Shown here piece after piece: positions 40,664 through 49,999 of a stretch of 64,000 bases of DNA. Source of the stretch: VXNF01 sp964291305 (GTDB taxonomy: Bacteria > Actinomycetota > Acidimicrobiia > Acidimicrobiales > CATQHL01); assembly GCA_964291305.2 (NCBI GenBank), contig OZ219783.1, forward strand, positions 558,001-622,000, given 5' to 3'. The notes beneath the pieces were generated by a model that was not told the DNA's origin, did no database searches, and saw only the letters and a program-made list of their open reading frames with translations. The first letter of the stretch is position 1. Each line of letters opens with the position of its first letter. The position numbers were made by a program, and so were the translations under genes.

Positions 40664-42424
40664 TCACCAACCGCTGATCCAGCCCTCCAGCAGCCCGCGT
40701 GGCTCGGTTTCCTGCTCGCCGGGGCGATAGCGGAGCACATCGAAGTCGACTCCGGCGTCGGCTTGTAGCACGTGGTCCAAGTAGATGCTGCCGTAGCCGC
40801 GGCGGTAGTGGGGATCAGGCTTGGTCAGCTGCGCCAGGCGGCGGCGAATCTCCTGAGGCTCCACGCACAGATCGAGTCGCCGAGCGCTTACGTCTAGGAG
40901 GATCTCGTCGCCGTCGCTGACGGCTCCCAGAGGCCCCCCTACTGCGCTCTCGGGGGCGATGTGCAGCACTACGGTTCCGTAGCCTGTACCGCTCATGCGT
41001 GCGTCGGAGATGCGTACCATGTCGGTCACCCCCTGTGCCAGCAGCTTGCGGGGGATGGGCAGCATTCCCCACTCGGGCATGCCGGGCGCCCCTTTTGGGC
41101 CGACGCCGCGCAAAACCAGCACAGTGTCTGCGGTGACCGGCAGCGTCGGATCGTCGATCCGTTCCAGCAGATCGTTGATGCCATCGAAGACCAGAGCTGG
41201 ACCTCGATGCTGCTGCAGGTCTTCCGAGGCGGCGCTTAGCTTGATGACCGCGCCGTCGGGAGCAAGCGAGCCGCGCAACACCCCCAGCCCACCCGGCGGC
41301 TGTAGCGGCGCATCAAGTGAACGCAGCACGTCTCGGTCCCAGACCTCGGCGCTATCAATGTTCTCCCCCAAGGTTCGCCCGGTTACCGTCAGCGCGTCAA
41401 GGTGCAGCAGGGGTGCCAACTCGCCGAGCAAGGCGGGAACGCCACCTGCCCGCTGCAGATCCTCTAATAGATACTCACCGGCTGGCTGGATGTTAGTGAG
41501 TACGGGAGTCCGGGCTGCGATCTGGTCGAAACGGTCCAGCGGCAGGTCCACGCCGAGGCGTCCGGCCAGGGCGATCAGGTGCAGCACGGCGTTGGTGGAT
41601 CCAGCCACCGCCGACAGGACCGTCACGGCGTTCTCCAGCGCATCAAGCGTGAGTATGTGGGCTGGCTGCAGCCCCTCTTGGGCGATCTCAACGGCACGAC
41701 GCCCGGTCTCTTCGGCGAGAGTGCTTCTACGAGCATCGACCGCGGGCACCGCCGCCGAGCCGGGGAGAGACATGCCGAGAGCCTCGGTAAGGGTGGCCAT
41801 AGTGGAGGCTGTGCCCATCTCGCTGCAGTGGCCGACGCCGGGTCGTGTGGCGGCCTCTAGTTCGGCGTACTCGCGGGATGACATGCGCCCCGCTCGCAAG
41901 TCGTCGGTGTAGCGCCAAAGATCGGTGCCGGCACCGATACGCCGCCCGCGGAAGTTGCCTGGCTGCATGGGGCCGCCAGTCAGCGCGATGGCAGGTACGC
42001 CGGCGCTGGCCGCGCCCATGAGCTGTGCCGGAACGGTCTTATCGCAGCCTCCCACCAGTACCACCGCGTCCAGCGGGCTGGAGCGGATCATCTCTTCAAC
42101 ATCTATCGACATGAGGTTGCGGTAAAGCATCGTGGTGGGTTTCATCAGCATCTCGCTGAGCGAGATTGTGGGGAACTCCAGTGCCAACCCGCCCGCGGAC
42201 TGAACGCCACGTTTTACCGCCACCACAAGTTCGTCGAAGTGGAGGTTGCAGCTGACCAACTCGGAGTGCGAGTTGGCAATCCCGATTATCGGTCGCGCCG
42301 AAATGGCGCGGTCAGAGAGTCCTTCTGCGCGCAGCGCCGTGCGGTGCAGGAAGCCGAACAGGTCCTGTGGCGCGAACCATCGGCTGCTGCGCAGCATCAC
42401 CGGCGCTTCCCAGCTGGCGGCCAT
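40664..42424 (-). CDS. IlvD/Edd family dehydratase (sugar-acid or dihydroxy-acid)
   Basis: A 586-residue Fe-S dehydratase: GIANSHSELVSCNLHFDEL, the metal/cluster motif VGGCDKTVPAQLMGAASAG, GHCSEMGTASTMATLTEA, and the C-terminal swivel domain with GPKGAPGMPEWGMLPIPRKL and RISDARMSGTGYGTVVLHIA. The family includes dihydroxyacid dehydratase (branched-chain synthesis) and aldonate dehydratases such as those for xylonate, arabinonate and gluconate. Its setting among sugar-transport, SDR and class II aldolase genes favours a sugar-acid dehydratase. It is divergent from the two SDR genes. The three cluster/metal cysteines appear present. Confidence 0.88.
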   Translation of the reverse strand: MAASWEAPVMLRSSRWFAPQDLFGFLHRTALRAEGLSDRAISARPIIGIANSHSELVSCNLHFDELVVAVKRGVQSAGGLALEFPTISLSEMLMKPTTMLYRNLMSIDVEEMIRSSPLDAVVLVGGCDKTVPAQLMGAASAGVPAIALTGGPMQPGNFRGRRIGAGTDLWRYTDDLRAGRMSSREYAELEAATRPGVGHCSEMGTASTMATLTEALGMSLPGSAAVPAVDARRSTLAEETGRRAVEIAQEGLQPAHILTLDALENAVTVLSAVAGSTNAVLHLIALAGRLGVDLPLDRFDQIAARTPVLTNIQPAGEYLLEDLQRAGGVPALLGELAPLLHLDALTVTGRTLGENIDSAEVWDRDVLRSLDAPLQPPGGLGVLRGSLAPDGAVIKLSAASEDLQQHRGPALVFDGINDLLERIDDPTLPVTADTVLVLRGVGPKGAPGMPEWGMLPIPRKLLAQGVTDMVRISDARMSGTGYGTVVLHIAPESAVGGPLGAVSDGDEILLDVSARRLDLCVEPQEIRRRLAQLTKPDPHYRRGYGSIYLDHVLQADAGVDFDVLRYRPGEQETEPRGLLEGWISGW

Positions 42425-42501
42425 AGGACTCTCACGCTAGAACATCGGGTCAAGGGGGATCGCTAGCTATCTGTCCGGAATCGACTAAGGAGGGTTCGGT
42501 C

Positions 42502-43269
42502 ATGAGCACAAGACGGCTCGAGGGGCGTCGTTGCCTGGTGACCGGCGCAACCGGTGGCCAGGGAGTAGCCGTTTGTCGCCGGTTTGCAGCTGAGGGGGCG
42601 TCGATCGCTTTGACCGACCTCCACGACGACGCGGTGCAGGTACTGGCACGGGAGCTGCGTGATGCTGGCACGACAGCCGTCGGTATCGCCGCCGATGTGC
42701 GCGACGAAGCACAGGTAGCGGCTGTCGTGGCTGGCTCCAACGACCGCCTCGGAGGCCTTGATGTGCTCTATAACAACGCCGGAGTCCTCCGAATCGACGA
42801 CGACTGCCCAAGTGAGGTTCTCCAGCTCGCTACCTGGAATGACGTGCTGGCGATCAATGCCACTGGGGTTTTCCTGTTCTGTAAGCACGCTCTGCCGGTA
42901 CTACTAGAGGCGGCTCCGGGATCGGTGATTCTAAACGTCGGCTCGGTGGCGTCTTACCGAGGAGACCCCTACTTCCACGCCTACGCCGCCGCCAAGGGCG
43001 CTCTTCTCTCTTACTCGGCCTCTCTTGCCCAGCGCTACGGCCCCGAAGGTCTGCGCACTAACCTGATCTGCCCCGGATTCATTGAGACGCCCATGATCGA
43101 GTCTTTTATGGAAGACGAGGGCCTGATCGCCTCCGTCACCAGAGCTACTGCTCTGCGTCGTGTGGGCCGGCCCGGAGAGGTCGCTGCCTACGCTGCCTTC
43201 CTGGCTTCTACCGACGCCTCCTTCGTGACCGACACCGTAGTCCCTCTCCACGGCGGGTTAGTCAAGTGA
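42502..43269 (+). CDS. Short-chain dehydrogenase/reductase
   Basis: A 255-residue classical SDR. The cofactor motif is TGATGGQG (TGxxxGxG), with NNAGVL, the catalytic Ser in VGSVASYRGDPY and YxxxK in YAAAKGALLSYS; the C-terminus includes TNLICPGFIETPM. An acidic residue after the second strand (TDLHDDA) suggests NAD(H). It is followed 31 bp later by a second SDR that is similar in length but clearly different in sequence. Both probably oxidise a sugar or polyol hydroxyl in the pathway fed by the transporter downstream. Confidence 0.93.
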   Translation: MSTRRLEGRRCLVTGATGGQGVAVCRRFAAEGASIALTDLHDDAVQVLARELRDAGTTAVGIAADVRDEAQVAAVVAGSNDRLGGLDVLYNNAGVLRIDDDCPSEVLQLATWNDVLAINATGVFLFCKHALPVLLEAAPGSVILNVGSVASYRGDPYFHAYAAAKGALLSYSASLAQRYGPEGLRTNLICPGFIETPMIESFMEDEGLIASVTRATALRRVGRPGEVAAYAAFLASTDASFVTDTVVPLHGGLVK

Positions 43270-43300
43270 GTTACCGCCCCGATCCAGCTAGGAGGACTTG

Positions 43301-44065
43301 ATGGCCAGGCTTGCCGGCAAGATCAGCATCGTCACCGGTGCCGGGCGCGGCATCGGTCACGCCATTGCCACGCGGTTTGGTGCCGAGGGGGCGATTGTCG
43401 TGGCCGCCAATCGGAACGAGGCCGAAGGCGAGGCGGTCGTAGCCCAGATCGCAGCTGCCGGAGGCGAAGCCACTTTCGTGCGCACCGACATCCGGCAGTT
43501 GGAGGACTGCGAACGTCTCGTGGCGGATACTGAGGCTCTTTATGGTCGGATAGATGTGCTCTGCAACAACGCCGGGGTGGGGATATTGCGTTCAGTGGAG
43601 GACACAACGCTCCACGACTACGAATACATCATGGACACCAATGTGCGCGGCGCTTTCTGGTTGACTAAGCACGCTGTTGGAGGCATGGCGAGCAGGGGAT
43701 CGGGGTCGATCATCAACCTTGCCTCGGTTGCCAGCTTCGTGGGGTTCGAGAACGACGCCGCTTACTGCGCCTCCAAGGGGGCGCTGCTAATGCTCACCCG
43801 ACAGGTGGCCTTGGAGTACGCCACCGCAGGGGTGCGCGTCAACTCCATCTGTCCTGGATTCATCGAGACGCCCCAGATGCGTCACTACTGCCAGCAGCAG
43901 CCTGACCCTGAAGCGGCCCTTGCCGCCTGTCACGCCGCCCACCCAATGGGCAGGGTTGGCCAACCCGAAGAGGTCGCTTCCGCCGCCGTGTTCCTGGCTT
44001 CTGACGAGTCCTCCTTCGTCACCGGCACCTCTCTCGTAGTGGACGGCGGTCTGCTGATCCGCTGA
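43301..44065 (+). CDS. Short-chain dehydrogenase/reductase
   Basis: AGGAGG precedes the ATG at 43301 by 5 bp. The 254-residue protein is a classical SDR with TGAGRGIGHAIA, NNAGVGI, Ser in NLASVASFVGFE, YCASKGALL (YxxxK) and NSICPGFIETPQ. ANRNEAE after beta-2 lacks the acidic residue, so NADP(H) or relaxed use is possible. It has the best match of the two to 3-oxoacyl-reductase/glucose-dehydrogenase-like SDRs. An 8 bp inverted repeat follows its stop (44082-44125). Confidence 0.93.
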   Translation: MARLAGKISIVTGAGRGIGHAIATRFGAEGAIVVAANRNEAEGEAVVAQIAAAGGEATFVRTDIRQLEDCERLVADTEALYGRIDVLCNNAGVGILRSVEDTTLHDYEYIMDTNVRGAFWLTKHAVGGMASRGSGSIINLASVASFVGFENDAAYCASKGALLMLTRQVALEYATAGVRVNSICPGFIETPQMRHYCQQQPDPEAALAACHAAHPMGRVGQPEEVASAAVFLASDESSFVTGTSLVVDGGLLIR

Positions 44066-44081
44066 TACTCCAGAGAAGGTT

Positions 44082-44125
44082 CCTACTGGCCGAGTGAGTT
44101 CCTGCTGCGGCCATATACCAGTAGG
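44082..44125 (+). terminator. Inverted repeat after the SDR pair
   Basis: CCTACTGG (44082-44089) pairs with CCAGTAGG (44118-44125) across a 28 nt loop, 17 bp after the SDR stop. There is no T tract. It may be a terminator, a processing site or an operator ahead of the transport operon. Confidence 0.4.
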
Positions 44126-44248
44126 CGGCCCGGCCAACACGGAGACGAAGACGCCGCATCTTTCGTGCCCTCCGAGTGGCGCGACTACAGTGAGTCCGCT
44201 AAGCGAGATCGACGGTAGATCTCGTCTGTCTGTTCTCGAGGGGGAGAC

Positions 44249-45796
44249 ATTAGACGATACTTTTCACTGCTACTGGCGCTGCTTGCCTTGTTCAGTCTTG
44301 TGGCGGCCGCCTGCGGAGGCGATGACGACGATTCCTCGCCCGCTTCGCCACCGCCCGCTCCAGAACCTCCCGCGGCGGCTCCGGCGGAAGAGCCGCCCCC
44401 ACCTCCGCCCGCGGACGAGCCTCCGCCTGCGGCGGCGGAGATCACCGGTGACACGCCGGCCGAACGGGCTATCGCGGGCATTAAGGCGCTGAACCTCCCG
44501 GCGGACTTCACCATTACGGTCTTTACCGAAGATCTGTCGATCCTGGGGCCAGAGATAACTAAGGACAAATTCGAAGCCGAGTCCGGCATCAAGCTGGATA
44601 TCCAAAAGTCACCCTTCTTGGAGTACGCCAGCAAGATCCTCACCGACGCCGCCACCCAGGCCGGCACCTACGACGTGGTGCTGGTCGAGACCAACCGGCT
44701 AGGCGACTTGGACAACGCCGGTTACCTCACCGACGTAACCGAGTGGGTGGAGAAGTACGACCCAGAGATCGAGGACTTCATCTTCCCCATCAGCAACACC
44801 GCCTCGCAGTACAACGGGCGTTTCGTGGGCCTGCCCACCGACGGCGACGTGTTCATCTTCTACTACCGCAAGGACCTGTTGGAAGATCCTGTCGAGCAAG
44901 CTGCCTTCGAGGAGCAGTACGGCCGGCCGCTGGAGGTGCCGAAGAGCTACGACGAGTACATGGAAGTCCTGGAGTTCTTCACCCGGCCCGAGGACAACCT
45001 CTACGGCGCGGCCGAATGGCGGATCACCGGTGTCAACTACTGGTGGTTCTGGCAGCGGCTGTGGTCAGGCGGCGGCACATACTTCAACGATGACATGTCG
45101 GCCGCGGTCAACAGCCCTGCGGGTGTTCAGGCACTTGAGGACATGATCGCTATGGCAGATGTCATGCCGCCCGATGCCCTGAGCTACGGTTACGTGGAGA
45201 CGGTAGAGGCCATGACCAGCGGGCTGGTGTTCTCCAACATCACCTGGCCGGCTGCGGGCAAGAACGCCAACGATCCCGAGACCTCCACCACCGTCGGTAA
45301 GTGGGGCTATGCCACCGTTCCGGGCTACGTCGTGAACGGTGAGGTCCATCAGCGGTCTATGTCGGCGCCCGGCTACACGATCCTCGTGTCGAACTACTCC
45401 GACATAAATAAGGAAGCGGCCTACCTATATACCCAGTGGTTCACCAGCCCTGAGAACCTCATCGAGGCGAACCGCAACCTGGGTGGCAACACCGACGTGG
45501 TGCGGGCTTCCATCTTCGGCGCCCCGGCGATGGCGGAACTCTTCCCGGGAGCCGACGCCTATCTGGATGCTCAGAAGGCGAACCTGGCGCAGGCCGTTCC
45601 CGACCCGTTGCTACCCGGCTACGGCGAGTACGCCCAGGCGCTCGAGATCGAGATCTCTAACGCCCTTACCGATCAGAAGTCGCCCCAGGAGGCCCTGGAC
45701 GACGCCGCTGAGGCGTGGGACGAGATCACCGACGAGTTTGGGCGTGAGGCCCAGTTGGCTGTTTGGCAGAACTTCTTGGCATCGATCGCCGGCTAG
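44249..45796 (+). CDS. Sugar ABC transporter solute-binding lipoprotein, apparent ATT start
   Basis: The frame has no ATG, GTG or TTG until 44288, inside the leader; starting there would remove the signal peptide's charged end. Reading from ATT at 44249, just after GAGGGGGAG, gives (M)RRYFSLLLALLALFSLVAAAC, a complete lipoprotein signal like the others here. The 515-residue protein then has an acidic/Pro linker and a family 1 binding-protein fold: FTEDLSILGPEITKDKFEAE, TYDVVLVETNRLGDL, GLPTDGDVFIFYYRKDLLED, WFWQRLWSGGGTYFND and YTQWFTSPENL. It serves the two permeases downstream; the ATPase is at 55071. Confidence 0.88.
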   Translation: MRRYFSLLLALLALFSLVAAACGGDDDDSSPASPPPAPEPPAAAPAEEPPPPPPADEPPPAAAEITGDTPAERAIAGIKALNLPADFTITVFTEDLSILGPEITKDKFEAESGIKLDIQKSPFLEYASKILTDAATQAGTYDVVLVETNRLGDLDNAGYLTDVTEWVEKYDPEIEDFIFPISNTASQYNGRFVGLPTDGDVFIFYYRKDLLEDPVEQAAFEEQYGRPLEVPKSYDEYMEVLEFFTRPEDNLYGAAEWRITGVNYWWFWQRLWSGGGTYFNDDMSAAVNSPAGVQALEDMIAMADVMPPDALSYGYVETVEAMTSGLVFSNITWPAAGKNANDPETSTTVGKWGYATVPGYVVNGEVHQRSMSAPGYTILVSNYSDINKEAAYLYTQWFTSPENLIEANRNLGGNTDVVRASIFGAPAMAELFPGADAYLDAQKANLAQAVPDPLLPGYGEYAQALEIEISNALTDQKSPQEALDDAAEAWDEITDEFGREAQLAVWQNFLASIAG

Positions 45797-45931
45797 GCCA
45801 TAGAACCAGAACCCGGCGCTCTGGCGGCACCGGCTGAGGTAGCTGAATCCCCGGGCCCTCCAGGGCTCGGGGCTCGGCGCGCCCGTCGCCGCAGCCGCAC
45901 GCTGCAGCGGCCGCGCATCCGCTGGCTCTTC

Positions 45932-46771
45932 GTGGCGCCGGCTGTGGCGCTGCTGCTGGGGCTGACTGCCTACCCGTTTGGCTACGCCGTCTTCATCAGC
46001 CTGCACACCTGGAAGACCACGCGTCCATCTAGGCCTTTCATAGGGTTTGACAACTTCCGCGAGTTGCTATTCGAGGACGAGCGGTTCATCAACTCCGTTG
46101 AGAGAACGCTGATCATCGCCTCTTCGGCGTTGGCGCTGGAGTTCCTGTTCGGTCTGGGGATGGCGTTGCTGTTCTGGATCGCTTACCAGAGGATCCGCTG
46201 GGTCGCCACCTTTGTTCTGGTCCCCATGATGATCGCACCGGTTGTGGTGGGTTTTACAGCCCGGATGGTCTTTAACAACAGCTTCGGCTTCCTAAACCAG
46301 ATCCTTGACCTGTTGTGGCCCGGCGATGTCAGCCTTCAGTGGCTCAGCAATCCGTCGCTGGCGCCAATAGTGATCATTGCGGCCGACACCTGGCAGTGGG
46401 GCCCGTTCATGTTCTTGATCTTGCTGGCGGGGTTGCTGGCCACCGAGGGCGACCAACTCGAAGCCGCGGTCACTGACGGTGCCAAGGGGTTCAAGCTCTT
46501 CTGGCACATCGTGCTGCCGTCCATCAAGCCGATCCTGCTGATTGCCCTGGTGCTGCGAGGACTGGATCTGCTGCGGACTTTCGATCTGGTGGCACTCGCA
46601 ACGAGAGGCGGACCCGGCATTACCACCGAGACGATCACTTATTACATCTACAACCTCTCCTTCAAGTTCTTCGACCTCGGCATGGGCGCCGCAGCCGCTC
46701 TGTTGATGCTCGGCGGTTTGAGCATCGTGGTGTTCTTCGCCGTGCGTTCAGTCGTGAGGGCCGCCCGGTGA
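45932..46771 (+). CDS. Sugar ABC transporter permease (MalF/UgpA type)
   Basis: The GTG at 45932 is the first usual start codon, but the frame is open back to the previous stop (45796). The segment before it (GARRARRRSRTLQRPRIRWL) is a typical basic cytoplasmic end, so translation may begin earlier, perhaps at ATA 45800. From 45932 there are 279 residues, with six membrane helices beginning VALLLGLTAYPFGYAVFISL and an EAA loop (EAAVTDGAKGFKLFWHIVLP). It pairs with the MalG-type permease (4 bp overlap) and the binding protein before it. Substrate: probably a sugar or related polyol. Confidence 0.9.
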   Translation: MAPAVALLLGLTAYPFGYAVFISLHTWKTTRPSRPFIGFDNFRELLFEDERFINSVERTLIIASSALALEFLFGLGMALLFWIAYQRIRWVATFVLVPMMIAPVVVGFTARMVFNNSFGFLNQILDLLWPGDVSLQWLSNPSLAPIVIIAADTWQWGPFMFLILLAGLLATEGDQLEAAVTDGAKGFKLFWHIVLPSIKPILLIALVLRGLDLLRTFDLVALATRGGPGITTETITYYIYNLSFKFFDLGMGAAAALLMLGGLSIVVFFAVRSVVRAAR

Positions 46772-47622
46772 ACCGCGTTCGTACCCGCCGCTCTCCGTTG
46801 CGCCGGGTAATCACAAACTCTGGACTGATTGCCGCCCTAGCGCTGGCGCTACTGGTTGCATTGCTGCCCATCGTGTGGCTGATTCTCACGTCCTTCAAAC
46901 CGGAAGCGGATTGGGTTTCCGACCCGCCTGTCTGGATTCCTAGTGACTGGACGACCGAGAGCTACTCGCAGATGTGGGTAGCCGACGGCGGCGCCGGAGC
47001 GTTGTGGAACAGCCTCATCATCGTCGGCATCGCCACTGTGGCGGCTATGACGATCGGCTCGCTTGCGGCTTATAGCTTCTCGCGCTTCCGCACTGGTGGG
47101 CGTCACATCGTGACTTGGATCCTGTCGATCAAGTTCCTGCCGCCGGTGGTTTTCGCCGTACCGCTGCTCATCATGTTCACCGACGCGGGCCTGTACGACA
47201 CCTACCGCGGGCTGATACTGCTATACACCGCATTCCAGTTGCCGTTCGTGGTGTGGATGATGAAAGGGTTCTTCGATGAGATCCCAAAGGAGGTTGAGGA
47301 ATCAGCCCGCGTAGACGGCTGCTCTTGGTTCTCTGTTTTCGCCCGCTTCGCGCTTCCGCTCAGCGCGCCCGGGCTGGCCGCTACGACGCTGTTGACATTC
47401 ATCTTCGGCTGGAGTGAGTACTTCGTCCCGCTCGTGTTCGCCAGCCACGACCATTTCACGGTTCCTGTGCAGCTGTCGGCCTACTTCAGCGAGGCGGTGG
47501 GGCTGGAGTGGGGACCGCAGGCTGCCCTCAGTGTTGTGGGGGTGCTGCCGGTGGTTCTGCTGGCTCTGGTGATCCAGAAATACCTGATTCGTGGTATGAC
47601 CTTCGGCGCTGTGAAAGGTTAG
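46768..47622 (+). CDS. Sugar ABC transporter permease (MalG/UgpE type)
   Basis: A 284-residue permease with six helices, the first ending LALLVALLPIVWLILTSFKP, a hallmark of MalG-type subunits (TSFKP). The EAA loop reads EESARVDGCSWFSVFARFAL followed by PLSAPG. Its start overlaps the MalF-type gene by 4 bp. A 53 bp gap separates it from the small zinc protein and the hydantoinase-type genes, which likely share the transcript. Confidence 0.93.
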   Translation: MNRVRTRRSPLRRVITNSGLIAALALALLVALLPIVWLILTSFKPEADWVSDPPVWIPSDWTTESYSQMWVADGGAGALWNSLIIVGIATVAAMTIGSLAAYSFSRFRTGGRHIVTWILSIKFLPPVVFAVPLLIMFTDAGLYDTYRGLILLYTAFQLPFVVWMMKGFFDEIPKEVEESARVDGCSWFSVFARFALPLSAPGLAATTLLTFIFGWSEYFVPLVFASHDHFTVPVQLSAYFSEAVGLEWGPQAALSVVGVLPVVLLALVIQKYLIRGMTFGAVKG

Positions 47623-47675
47623 CTGACACCGGCGGCGACGAGCCGGGCGAGCGGAGATTTAGGAGGCGGCAGCAA

Positions 47676-47888
47676 ATGGCGATTCAAGTGAAGCAAGAGT
47701 TCCCTCATTGTGAGAGGTGCGGGATCATGCTCCATGAGCGCCAGCGACGCATTGAGGCCACCGGGGAACGCGGCGCGATCGTCTACTGCTCGGAAATTTG
47801 CCGTGACGAGTATCTCGAGATTTACGGGCTAACCGACCCCGGCCAGTGGGTGACTGGGACGCGAACCGGCATAGGCCGGAGGAGGTGA
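47676..47888 (+). CDS. Small putative zinc-binding protein next to HyuA
   Basis: AGGAGG lies 9 bp before the ATG. The 70-residue protein has CERCGIMLHERQRRIE and YCSEICRDEYLEIYGL, a CxxC...CxxxC set that could bind one zinc ion, and a basic tail (RTGIGRRR). It ends 7 bp before hyuA. Several ATP-dependent carboxylases of the HyuA/HyuB superfamily (acetone and acetophenone carboxylases) have a small third subunit with Cys-rich zinc sites. By position and motif this may be the equivalent, but sequence similarity is too slight to assert it. Confidence 0.7.
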   Translation: MAIQVKQEFPHCERCGIMLHERQRRIEATGERGAIVYCSEICRDEYLEIYGLTDPGQWVTGTRTGIGRRR

Positions 47889-47895
47889 AGCGGCC

Positions 47896-49935
47896 ATGGC
47901 GGTGCGCATGGGGATCGACATTGGCGGGACGTTCACCGATCTGGCGCTCTTCGACGAGGTGTCCGGTCAGGTGCAGGTAACTAAGGCGGCCAGCACTCCG
48001 GGTACACCGCATCGGGCGGTAAATGATGTCATCGACCGGACCGGCATTGACAACAGCACAATTCGCGACTTGGTGCATGGTACAACGGTGGCAACTAACG
48101 CCTTGCTGGAACGCAAGACGCAACTACCGGGTCTCATCTGCACGCGGGGCTTTAGCGATGTGGTGTTCATCCAGCGGATGAACCGTAAGCACCACTACGA
48201 CCTGCAGTGGGACAAGCCGATTCCGTTCGTGGAGCGGCGGCACTGCTTAGAGGTGGACGAGCGTTGCAACTACAAGGGCGAGATCGTAGAGCCGTTGGAC
48301 GAGGTAGGAGCCAGAGATGCTGCTCGCCGACTGCGCGACGCGGGGCTCTTAGACATCGCTGTCTGCTTCCTGTTCTCTTATGTGAACCCTGCCAACGAAC
48401 TGCGGATGCGGGAGATCATCGCTGAGGAGCACCCCAAGGCGCGGGTCTCGCTCAGTCACGAGGTCTACCCGCGTTGGCGGGAGTACGACCGCATGAGCAC
48501 CACCCTGGCTGACGCTTTTCTCAAGACGCTCGTAGGGGAGTACATCGAAGATGTGGCCGCAGGACTGGCGCCCATCGGGGTGGATGCCAACTTCTTGATG
48601 ATGAAGTCCAACGGCGGTTTGGTGGATCACAGGGCCGCCTCGGCCAAGCCCGTGGATCTGCTCGTCTCCGGCCCAGTGGGGGGCGTGCTAAGTGCTCTCT
48701 ACTTCGGGCGTCTCGTGGGGCGTGAGAATCTGATTTCCATGGATATGGGCGGCACAAGCTTCGACGTCAGCCTGATTGAGGATGGTGAGGCGAACCGCAC
48801 CGCCGAGTTCGAGATCGAGTGGGGTCTGCCCGTATACACGCCGATGGTGGATGTACGAACCATCGGCGCCGGTGGGGGATCGGTGGCGTGGATCGACAAG
48901 GGCGGACTCTTGCGAGTGGGCCCGCGCTCAGCCGGCGCCAATCCCGGGCCGGCCTGCTACCAGCGCGGCGGGATGGAGGCGACCGTCACCGACGCCAACG
49001 TGGCGTTGGGACGCATCAACCCCGCCAGCTTCTTCGGAGGCGAGATGCAGCTAGACGCCACGGCCGCTAGTTCCGCTCTCGGAAGGCTGGGTGACGTGCT
49101 GGCCATGACCCCCGAGGAAGTGGCCATGGCCGTTGTCGAACTAGTGGACTTCAACATGGTCAACGCCATCCGGCTAGTGTCCATCGACCGGGGCCTGGAC
49201 CCGCGAGAGTTCACGCTGGTGTCCTTCGGGGGCGCTTGCTCGCTGCACGCCAACGCCTTGGCCCGAATCATCGGTGCGCGTGACGTGCTGGTACCTGTCT
49301 ACCAGGGCGTGTTCTCGGCATTTGGACTGATGACTGCCGACATGCGGGTAGACGAGTCAGTTACGACTAGCTTCCGCTCGGATCTAGTGGATTACGAGCG
49401 CGCCACCGACTTGGTGCGGCGGCTCCGGGACACCGCTTTGCGGCGGATCGCTACCGAGGGCTACGCCGGTACACCGGTGCTAGAGCCGACAGTCGAGATG
49501 CGCTACAGCGGCCAGAACTATGGCACCTCAGTCGTGTTGTCGCTCGACGATTGGGCTTTCGGACCCGAGAACCTGGCTCAGACGATTGACCGGTTTGAGG
49601 CCGAGCACCGGCGGTTATACGGCTATGACATTTCTGGCGAAATCGTAGAGCTGGTGCTTTTCACCATGACCGCGGTCGGTGTGAACGAGAACCCAGGCCT
49701 GGCTCCGCTGCCGCCTGGCGGATCTACCTCCCCTATTGCCGAGCGACCAGTCTATTTCAGTGAGGTGGGCTGGGTGCCGACGATGATCTACCGGCGCGAG
49801 GAGTTGCCGGCGGGTGCCGAGTTAGTGGGCCCGGCTGTCATTGAAGAGGCCATGTCGACCACGCTTGTCCACCCCGGTGAGCGGGTCGACGTTGATGACT
49901 ACGGAAACCTGCTAATCCACGTGGCGCCGTCCTGA
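47896..49935 (+). CDS. hyuA: Hydantoinase/oxoprolinase family protein, A subunit
   Basis: A 679-residue protein starting with the ASKHA-type phosphate loop GIDIGGTFTDLALFDE, then LVHGTTVATNALLERK, VDERCNYKGEIVEPLDE, MMKSNGGLVDH, LLVSGPVGGVLSA and ISMDMGGTSFDVSLI. It ends with the usual C-terminal domain (LVGPAVIEEAMSTTLVHPGE). The superfamily uses ATP to open cyclic amides (oxoproline, N-methylhydantoin) or to carboxylate ketones. It acts with the B subunit 64 bp downstream. The sugar-type importer in the same operon would deliver the substrate; its identity is unknown. Confidence 0.93.
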   Translation: MAVRMGIDIGGTFTDLALFDEVSGQVQVTKAASTPGTPHRAVNDVIDRTGIDNSTIRDLVHGTTVATNALLERKTQLPGLICTRGFSDVVFIQRMNRKHHYDLQWDKPIPFVERRHCLEVDERCNYKGEIVEPLDEVGARDAARRLRDAGLLDIAVCFLFSYVNPANELRMREIIAEEHPKARVSLSHEVYPRWREYDRMSTTLADAFLKTLVGEYIEDVAAGLAPIGVDANFLMMKSNGGLVDHRAASAKPVDLLVSGPVGGVLSALYFGRLVGRENLISMDMGGTSFDVSLIEDGEANRTAEFEIEWGLPVYTPMVDVRTIGAGGGSVAWIDKGGLLRVGPRSAGANPGPACYQRGGMEATVTDANVALGRINPASFFGGEMQLDATAASSALGRLGDVLAMTPEEVAMAVVELVDFNMVNAIRLVSIDRGLDPREFTLVSFGGACSLHANALARIIGARDVLVPVYQGVFSAFGLMTADMRVDESVTTSFRSDLVDYERATDLVRRLRDTALRRIATEGYAGTPVLEPTVEMRYSGQNYGTSVVLSLDDWAFGPENLAQTIDRFEAEHRRLYGYDISGEIVELVLFTMTAVGVNENPGLAPLPPGGSTSPIAERPVYFSEVGWVPTMIYRREELPAGAELVGPAVIEEAMSTTLVHPGERVDVDDYGNLLIHVAPS

Positions 49936-49999
49936 ACTTTCAGACAACTAGCGAGTCAGCGATAAGCGAAAATCGGAAAAGACATCTAAGGAGCCCATC

